From: a bacterium | GTDB lineage: Bacteria; Desulfobacterota; Anaeroferrophillalia; Anaeroferrophillales; Tharpellaceae | Assembly: GCA_029935295.1 (NCBI GenBank) | Contig: JAOZKP010000011.1 | Coordinates: forward strand, 6,842 to 22,116 | DNA: 15,275 nucleotides | Reading direction: 5' to 3' | Shown: piece after piece, positions 7,151 through 14,400 of the stretch | How positions within the stretch are numbered: the stretch's first letter is position 1 | Layout of the letters: each line of letters begins with the position of its first letter | The notes under the pieces: model-generated | What the model was told of the DNA's origin: nothing | What the model saw: only the letters and a program-made list of their open reading frames with translations | The model's database searches: none | Position numbers and translations under genes: made by a program

Positions 7151-10100
7151 ATGAAAAAACTCGGGCGATATTTACTGGCAATGACTACCAACAACATCGT
7201 CAAGCGGCTTATTATTGTCTGTTTGGTTATGGTTTCTATGGTCTCTTGGGTCCAAGCCCGTCAGTGTTTCTATTTTTTGGTGGGTGAAACCGTTGAATGC
7301 TACAGTATGGATGGTGTTTTTCAGGAGTCTTTCCAACTTAAAAGTTATCCTGAGCCTCACGAAGGATATATGAGCTTTACGACTGATGGTTATACGGCTT
7401 GGACATCCCACAATGCTGAGTATGACTTTGTGACTGCCGAAGCCCTCCGTTCTGGCGGCACTGATACTGTGTTTCCCATTAATTCTACTGAATGGGGCTA
7501 TTGTGGCGGTATTGCCATTAACGGAAACACCACCTACCTGGGCCGTTATAAACACTATCTTGATACTGACCCATTCAGAATTGAATTATATAGTGGCGGC
7601 TCTTTTAGCGATCAATGGTATCTTTCTAACTTCATCCCTGATCACATGCAGTATGTTAATGGATGGATTGTGATTGCCAGTGGTAACAGCAGTAAAGTTC
7701 GTATCTATGACACTTCCGGTAATCTGGAAAGAGAATTCAGTGTTGAGCTTTATCCCGGCCATGACATAACTGTCTTAAGTGCTGATGACAGCTATATCTA
7801 TCTACAATACTACAGCATCGGTGCCAATAAAGCCCATGCCTTCGACTGGCATGGTAACCGGCAGGAGGCTCACGATGTCGATTTCCCCGGACTGGCAACA
7901 CCTGCCGGAGCCGCTATCGCCTGGGGACCGGATATTCCCATCATAATGCCTAACCCGGCTGCTGTGGATTTTGGCCCGGTGGCGAGCGGCGGACAGTGTA
8001 ATGAAGCGCTTACCATAAGTAATGTCGGGGTCGAAAATCTGCTGGTTACAGCAGTAAGCTTGGGGGATACAAGTAATTTCACCTGTTCCGGGATAAGTTT
8101 GCCTCTGACCCTGTTGCCCGGTGAGTCCCAGCAGTTGAGTGTCTCTTTTACCCCCCAGGTAAGTGGTGACCTGTCTACCACTCTAACAATTTCCTCTACC
8201 TGTGGCTCCAATCCGGAATTAGCTATTCCTTTGAGTGGCAGAAGTCTGGCCGCCGTTTTTTATGTTGATGCCGGTGCCACTGGTACAGGTGACGGTTCCA
8301 GCTGGAGCAATGCTTTTCCCAGTATTGGCACCGCCCTGGCCAGTGGTGACGTTCTTGACGGGGCTTCTCTCTGGGTTCGGGAAGGTATTTACAATCTTAC
8401 CGGAACTATTCAAGCCAATAAAGCCGTTGAAATCTACGGTGGTTTTCCTGAGGCTCTCTATAATCCTGGTTGGTCAAATCGTGACTGGGAAAATGCCCCA
8501 TCCATTATTCAGGGCAATAACAGTTTTACCTGCGTGGAGATTTCTGCCAACGCTACCATCGATGGTTTTACCATTACCGCAGGTAGTGGTTCATCTCTTG
8601 CCGGAGGAGGCATATACGTTTCGGCAACCAAAGATGGGCCGGAGGTTCACGCCGTTATCGACAACTGTACGGTTACCGGCAACAGCAGCGGCTACGGTGG
8701 TGGCATCAATGTTTATGCTCACGTCGATTCATGCAGCATTAGTAACTGTGTGCTCAGTAACAACACTGCAGTCATTGGCGGCGGGATGTATCTTTATGGT
8801 GACGGGATTGTGGTGACAGACTGTCTGGTCACGGGAAATACAGCAGAGAGAACTGGAGGCGGTATCCTTACTGAACGTTTGGTCAGTATGGAAACTGCTC
8901 CAGTCATCAAGCGCTGTGAGATCATTAACAACGAAGCTGGACAGGGCGGCGGCATTTATAACAATTCTCGCAACACCACCATAACCAATTGTTTAATTAC
9001 TGACAATTCTATAACTGGGGGCCCCGGCGGTAGTGGGATTGAAAGTTACAACTGTAGCACGCCGATTACCAACTGCACGATTGTCAATAACCATGGTTCT
9101 GGTGGCGGTTTTGTTAACACCTATGCTGTCACTCCCGCTCCAGTTCTGAAGAACTGCATCCTTTGGGGCAATGATGATGAGCAGATTTTTTCACAACTGG
9201 GCGCTTCGGTTACGGTTGTTCACAGTGATGTGGATCAGGATGGCTATGGGGCTGGAGGTGCAACTCCTGATGGCAACGGTAACCTTCGCTACAATCCTCT
9301 GTTTATAGACGCTGCCGGGGGTGATTTTCGTCTGCGACTGGGGTCTGTATGCATAGATACCGGAACCGATGTTGGAGCCCCACTTGATGATCTTTACGGT
9401 ATTGAACGACCCCAGGGTGACAGTTGTGACATGGGGGCCTGTGAGTATGATGGCATCGTTTACAATGGCCCCTGGTATGTGGATAACGAGGTGCTTAGTT
9501 CCGGTGATGGGAGGAGTTGGGGAACAGCTTTTAAGTCCATTGCTGAAGCTTTTACTGTGGCTGGGGTCGGTGAGGAAGTTTTGGTGAAAAACGGTACTTA
9601 TCTGCTGAACGAGACCATCGAAATTGACAAAGCGGTTACTATCTCTGGCTCTTTTACCGGGATTGGCACTGAACGCAGCCCTTGGCAGGATGGCAGTACC
9701 ATTATCAATGGTCAGGAACTGGGTAACTGCTTCCACATTACTGCCAATGGCACTCTAGATGGTTTTCTAATTACCGGTGGGCGTGATGTTGCTACATATG
9801 GGGGAGCCATCTGCAACGAAATCGCCTCCCCGCATATCAGCCACTGTATTTTCAGGGATAATCTTGCAAACAATAATGGCATGGGCGGCGCCATTTTTAG
9901 CTCCAATTATTCTAATGATCCTCTACTGAACGGAACAACTCCTCATGCGGTAATCAGTGAATGTATATTTGAAGCCAATTACGGACAATTAAACGGAAGT
10001 GCTTTTGCAGGCAGCTATGATGCCTCAAGTTTCTCCAATTGTCTTTTTGTCGGTAATAGTGGCGGACTTAATTCAGAAGTAGTCAGGTTGGATGCCTGCA

Positions 10101-11332
10101 CCACAACGTTTACCAATTGTACCTTCTCAAATAACCGGAATGGCACTGCAATTTACATGTTTGATTGCTCTGCAGAGATCAAAAACTCAATTTTCTGGGA
10201 GAACGGAGATGAATTACATACCGCGTACGGCACCCCACCTATTGTCACATATTGTAATATCCAGGGAGGTTATGCCGGCGGTGGCAATATCGATCTTGAT
10301 CCCGGATTTGTTGCTCCGGGACACTGGGATGACAACGGTACTTCGGGAGATTTGACTGACGATTTCTGGATAAGCGGCAACTATCACTTGGGTTCTAACT
10401 CAGGCTGTATTGATATGGGTACTTCAGCTGGGGCTCCGGATGTCGATCTGGATGGTGTCTCCAGACCTCAGGATCTTGAAGTTGACATGGGGGCTTACGA
10501 GTATATAGCACTTCTGCCAGTGCCATTAGTAGACTTCAATAGTGACAACAGCCACGATATAGCCCTCTTTTATCCTGATAGCAGCAAATGGTATATCAAG
10601 GATCAGTCGACACCAACTTACGGGACGACTGACTGCATTCCCATTCCCGGCGATTACGACGGTGACGGGGCTACAGACCTGGCGGTGGTTGACTTGACCC
10701 GGTCCGACGGTATGGCCAAATGGTACCTTGATGGTTCCGGGGTATTTATCTACGGTCTCCAGGAGTGGATTCCGGTGCCGGGTGATTACGACGGCGACGG
10801 AGTTAGCGATGCGGCCTTTTTCAATCCTGATACCGGCAAATGGTATGTAAGAAATCAATTTATAACCACCTACGGCGCCGGCGGCATTCCAGTGCCGGGT
10901 GATTACGACGGCAACGGAACTACCGACATTGCTGTTTTCAACCCAACCAACAATAAGTGGTACATCAAGGATATCGGCATTTTCACTTACGGTATGGCCG
11001 ACTGCATCCCCGTACCCGCCGACTATGACGGCGACAACGCCACCGACCTGGCCGTAATCGACACTTCCCGCCCGGACGGCATGGCCAAGTGGTACATCCG
11101 CAACCAGGCGGTCTTTATCTACGGTGCGGTAGATAATACCATCCCGGTACCCGGTGACTACGACGGCGATGGTGACGCTGATCCCTGTATCTTCTATCAG
11201 GACAGCGGCAAGTGGTACTGTCGCAACCTCGGCGTCTTGACCTACGGCAACGGCAGCATGATTCCCCTAGCCTCCAACCTAGCCACCCGCTACGCCATCA
11301 GCCAGGCGGCAGGGGGCAATACGGTGTGGTAA
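7151..11332 (+). CDS. Exported double beta-helix protein with ASH-type domain and C-terminal KWY module
   Basis: This is a 1393-aa protein. A signal peptide with basic start (MKKLGRY) and core LIIVCLVMVSMV likely cleaves at VQA|RQ after residue 36. Residues 37-263 are beta-rich and may be a propeller (repeated short strands such as RIYDTSGNLEREF), family not recognised. Residues 267-366 match the choice-of-anchor D/ASH Ig-like pattern (VDFGPVASG, LTISNVG, LLPGESQQLSVSFTP, IPLSGRS). Residues 368-768 and 770-1119 are two parallel beta-helices, each opening with YVD...GDGxSW..AF.SI and closing with CIDxG...DMGAxEY, a choice-of-anchor-Q-like end. Residues 1127-1393 are the KWY module, which begins only about seven residues after the second DMGAYEY. 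No catalytic motif was seen. Inferred role: cell-surface or extracellular recognition protein; a carbohydrate lyase cannot be excluded. It follows the preceding gene by 130 nt and shares its C-terminus. Confidence 0.95.
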   Translation: MKKLGRYLLAMTTNNIVKRLIIVCLVMVSMVSWVQARQCFYFLVGETVECYSMDGVFQESFQLKSYPEPHEGYMSFTTDGYTAWTSHNAEYDFVTAEALRSGGTDTVFPINSTEWGYCGGIAINGNTTYLGRYKHYLDTDPFRIELYSGGSFSDQWYLSNFIPDHMQYVNGWIVIASGNSSKVRIYDTSGNLEREFSVELYPGHDITVLSADDSYIYLQYYSIGANKAHAFDWHGNRQEAHDVDFPGLATPAGAAIAWGPDIPIIMPNPAAVDFGPVASGGQCNEALTISNVGVENLLVTAVSLGDTSNFTCSGISLPLTLLPGESQQLSVSFTPQVSGDLSTTLTISSTCGSNPELAIPLSGRSLAAVFYVDAGATGTGDGSSWSNAFPSIGTALASGDVLDGASLWVREGIYNLTGTIQANKAVEIYGGFPEALYNPGWSNRDWENAPSIIQGNNSFTCVEISANATIDGFTITAGSGSSLAGGGIYVSATKDGPEVHAVIDNCTVTGNSSGYGGGINVYAHVDSCSISNCVLSNNTAVIGGGMYLYGDGIVVTDCLVTGNTAERTGGGILTERLVSMETAPVIKRCEIINNEAGQGGGIYNNSRNTTITNCLITDNSITGGPGGSGIESYNCSTPITNCTIVNNHGSGGGFVNTYAVTPAPVLKNCILWGNDDEQIFSQLGASVTVVHSDVDQDGYGAGGATPDGNGNLRYNPLFIDAAGGDFRLRLGSVCIDTGTDVGAPLDDLYGIERPQGDSCDMGACEYDGIVYNGPWYVDNEVLSSGDGRSWGTAFKSIAEAFTVAGVGEEVLVKNGTYLLNETIEIDKAVTISGSFTGIGTERSPWQDGSTIINGQELGNCFHITANGTLDGFLITGGRDVATYGGAICNEIASPHISHCIFRDNLANNNGMGGAIFSSNYSNDPLLNGTTPHAVISECIFEANYGQLNGSAFAGSYDASSFSNCLFVGNSGGLNSEVVRLDACTTTFTNCTFSNNRNGTAIYMFDCSAEIKNSIFWENGDELHTAYGTPPIVTYCNIQGGYAGGGNIDLDPGFVAPGHWDDNGTSGDLTDDFWISGNYHLGSNSGCIDMGTSAGAPDVDLDGVSRPQDLEVDMGAYEYIALLPVPLVDFNSDNSHDIALFYPDSSKWYIKDQSTPTYGTTDCIPIPGDYDGDGATDLAVVDLTRSDGMAKWYLDGSGVFIYGLQEWIPVPGDYDGDGVSDAAFFNPDTGKWYVRNQFITTYGAGGIPVPGDYDGNGTTDIAVFNPTNNKWYIKDIGIFTYGMADCIPVPADYDGDNATDLAVIDTSRPDGMAKWYIRNQAVFIYGAVDNTIPVPGDYDGDGDADPCIFYQDSGKWYCRNLGVLTYGNGSMIPLASNLATRYAISQAAGGNTVW
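10529..11332 (+). repeat. C-terminal KWY module, copy 3
   Basis: Same length as copy 2, with six KWY motifs and a NTVW end. It is a mosaic. It is identical to copy 2 over long blocks in blades 2, 3 and the C-terminal cap, but in blade 5 a 32-nt block (11096-11127) is identical to copy 1 (1018-1049), where copy 2 differs at five positions. The residues IRNQ and GDGDADPC also group copy 3 with copy 1 against copy 2. Confidence 0.92.
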
Positions 11333-11355
11333 TTTGGTTTTTCGCTAACGGTTGA

Positions 11356-11386
11356 GTTTTCCCTGCGGCTATTCCGGCGGGGGAAC
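11356..11386 (+). other. Intergenic hairpin after gene 3
   Basis: GTTTTCCC (11356-11363) can pair with GGGGGAAC (11379-11386), with two G-T pairs. A further short inner stem (GCGG with CCGGC, one bulge) forms around a five-base loop. It lies 24 nt after the stop codon of gene 3, but no T-run follows, so it is not a classical intrinsic terminator. It could be a transcript 3'-end stabiliser or attenuating structure between genes 3 and 4. Confidence 0.35.
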
Positions 11387-11443
11387 GGTAAACAATCGCA
11401 TGAATGAATATGAAAACGTCACTGTTATTGGAGCAGGCGAAGC

Positions 11444-11456
11444 ATGATTGAATCAT
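11444..11456 (+). promoter_or_regulatory. 13-bp perfect palindrome upstream of gene 4
   Basis: ATGATT-G-AATCAT is a perfect inverted repeat with 6-bp arms, 41 nt before the ATG of gene 4. Size and position would suit a dimeric repressor or activator, but nothing identifies the protein, and a palindrome of this size can arise by chance. Confidence 0.25.
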
Positions 11457-11482
11457 CCAATTCTGGAAATTTTTAACTTGGA

Positions 11483-11488
11483 AAGGAG
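11483..11488 (+). promoter_or_regulatory. Ribosome binding site of gene 4
   Basis: AAGGAG lies 8 nt before ATG at 11497, and the encoded N-terminus is a clean signal peptide. This fixes the start of the truncated last gene. Confidence 0.85.
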
Positions 11489-11496
11489 AGCAACCC

Positions 11497-14400
11497 ATGA
11501 AACCCAAAGAAAACCGATCGTTCATTATTTGTCTGATGATTTTTTGTTTGGCGGTCGGTTTTCCGATCCTGGTTAGCGCCGCCCCGCCGCCGGTCAAGGC
11601 CGCAGCCGCGGCCGATGTGCCTCAAAGTTGGTTGGCCAAAGTACAACAGGATATCGCCGCCCGGGAATACCACGTCAGCCCGGTCGTGCATAAAGGTCCG
11701 GCCAGCGGCGGTCTTCTCCAGGCCCCCAACCGGCAGCAAAACTTAAGAACTTGGTTTACTGAAGACGGCATCCTGGTCCGGCAGCGGGTGAAAGAAAACC
11801 AGGACTGGACCTTCAAACTGCGGCCCGAGGCGGCCGGCGTTGCCGGGGCGATGCACAAACTTTCTTTTGCCAAACCCAAAGCCGATGGCAGCCGGGTCAG
11901 CTATCAAAGTAAGTATCTGGAGCAGTGGTTTGAAAACCGGCCCGAGGGCCTGGAACAGGGCTTTACGATTCCCCGGCCCCTGGGGCAGGGAGAGTTGTTG
12001 GTTCGCCTGACTATTGAGGGCAATCTGAAGCCCAGTCTGAAAAACAATACCACCCTGAGTCTGCAATCTTCCTCCGGAACGACCGTCCTCGAATACGGCC
12101 ACCTGGTGGTTACCGACGCCGGCCATCGTACCCTGCCATCCCATTTTTCCCTGGCCGGCTCACAGCTGCTGATTCATGTAATGACAAAAGGAGCCGCCTA
12201 CCCGCTGACGGTTGATCCCCTGCTGATGAGCCCAGCCTGGTCAAGTTCAGGCGATTATGATGATGATAGCTTTGGTTTTTCAGTTGCCACAGCCGGTGAT
12301 GTCAATGGTGACGGCTACGATGATATTATTATAGGATCCCCAGGTTATTCTGGTCCTTATGAATTCAAATCTTATGGAGCAGCCTATGTCTACCTAGGCT
12401 CTGCTGCCGGGTTGGCCACAACACCGGCCTGGTCAAATGCAGGCTCTTGGGGTGATAGATTTGGTTCTTCAGTTGCCACGGCCGGTGATGTCAATGGCGA
12501 CGGCTACGATGATATTATTATAGGATCCCCAGGTTATTCTGATCCTTATGAATTAAAATCTTGTGGAGCAGCCTATGTCTACCTAGGCTCTGCTACCGGG
12601 TTGGCCACAACACGGGCCTGGTCAATGTCAGGCACTGATGCTGATAGATTTGGTTCTTCAGTTGCCACGGCCGGTGATGTCAACGATGACGGTTATGCTG
12701 ATGTGATTGTCGGGGCGCCTTATTATGATAATGGCCAGGAAAATGAGGGAGCAGCTTTTGTCTACCTGGGTTCGGCCACTGGTCTGGGTGCTTACGCTGA
12801 CTGGCAGGCAGAGGGTAACCAGGAAAATGACCTCTTCGGTGGTACAGTCTCCTCTGCCGGTGACATTAATAATGACGGCTGCGATGATGTGATTGTCGGG
12901 GCAAGTGATTACAGTGTCTTAACAAACCATCATGAAGGAAAAGCCTTTGTCTACCTGGGCTCGACCAGCGGCTTGTCTGTAAGTCCTGACTGGCAGGTGG
13001 AAGGTGATCAGTTGGAAGCTAATTTAGGATATTCGGTAGCCTCAGCCGGTGATGTCAATGGTGATGACTGCGATGATGTGATCATCGGCGCGCCCGGCTA
13101 TAGTCATGACCAGGCGGGTGAAGGTGCGGCTTTTGTTTACCAGGGCTCGGCCAGCGGCTTGTCTGTAAGTCCTGACTGGCAGATTGAGTTCGATCAGTCA
13201 GTGACCAGGTTTGGTTATTCGGTAGCTTCAGCCGGCGATGTCAACAATGACGGCTGCGATGATGTGATTGTCGGAGCACTATTTTATGATAATGGCCAAA
13301 CCGATGAAGGAGCGGCTTTTCTCTACCTGGGAGCACCTTCGGGACTAGCTTCCACCCCTGCCTGGCGGGCCGAATCCGATCAGGAAAATGCCTATTTCGG
13401 TAATTGCGTTGCTTCAGCCGGTGATGTCAATAATGATGGCTACGACGATATAATTATTGGGGCTCATGATTATGACAGCGAGGGAAAGGCCTTTGTTTAC
13501 TTGGGAAACATCAACCTTTTCGTTACCGACTGGTATGCAGACTGCGACCAGCCGGCAGCTCATTTTGGTTATTCGGTCTCCTCAGCCGGCGATGTCAACA
13601 ATGACGGCTACGACGATATAATTATTGGGGCACCGGATTATGACAGTGGAACCAACTCAAATGAAGGAGCGGCCTTTGTCTATCTGGGCTCTGATACTGA
13701 AATGAATATCAATGCCGTATGGACTGCTAAAGGAGGGCAGGAAAATGCTCATTTCGGATATTCGGTCTCCTCAGCCGGTGATATCAATAATGACGGCTAC
13801 GATGATATAATTATTGGAGCTCCTGATTATGATCATGAGCAAATAGATGAAGGCTCTGCTTTTATCTATTCCGGAACAGCGTCGGGGATATCTGATAATA
13901 ATCCGTGGAGGTTGGAGATTAATCAGGCAGGAGCTCATTTCGGACATTCAGTCTCCACGGCCGGGGATGTCAATAATGACGACTATGATGATGTGGTTGT
14001 CGGAGCACCTGACTATGATAATGATTTACTCCATCAAAATGAAGGAGCAGTTTTTGCTTTTGCCGGAACCGCAACGGGTCCGAATACTAATGGGTTGTTA
14101 CTTGGATCCAGCTCTCCGGGTGCCCACCTTGGCTTTTCAGTATCCTCAGCCGGCGATATCAATAATGACGGTCACGATGATGTGATTGCCGGAGCACCTG
14201 ATTACGGTAAAAATAGTCAGGGAGCAGCTTTTGTCTGGACGGGCTTGTCTACTGGCGTTACTGCTCCTGACTGGCAGGTGGAAGGTGATCAGTCGGAAGC
14301 TCATTTCGGATATTCGGTTTCTTCGGCTGGTGATGTCAATAATGACGGCTACGATGAAGTGATTATTGGAGCGCCTAACTATGATAACGGAGAAAGTGAT

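Noticed and set aside
11356..11386. Intrinsic terminator between genes 3 and 4
   Set aside because: The hairpin is followed by GGTAAACAATCG and not by a T-run, so I list it only as a structure.
11333..11496. Cyclic-di-GMP riboswitch controlling gene 4
   Set aside because: Such riboswitches often precede surface-protein genes, but I could not find the conserved core or paired stems in this leader.
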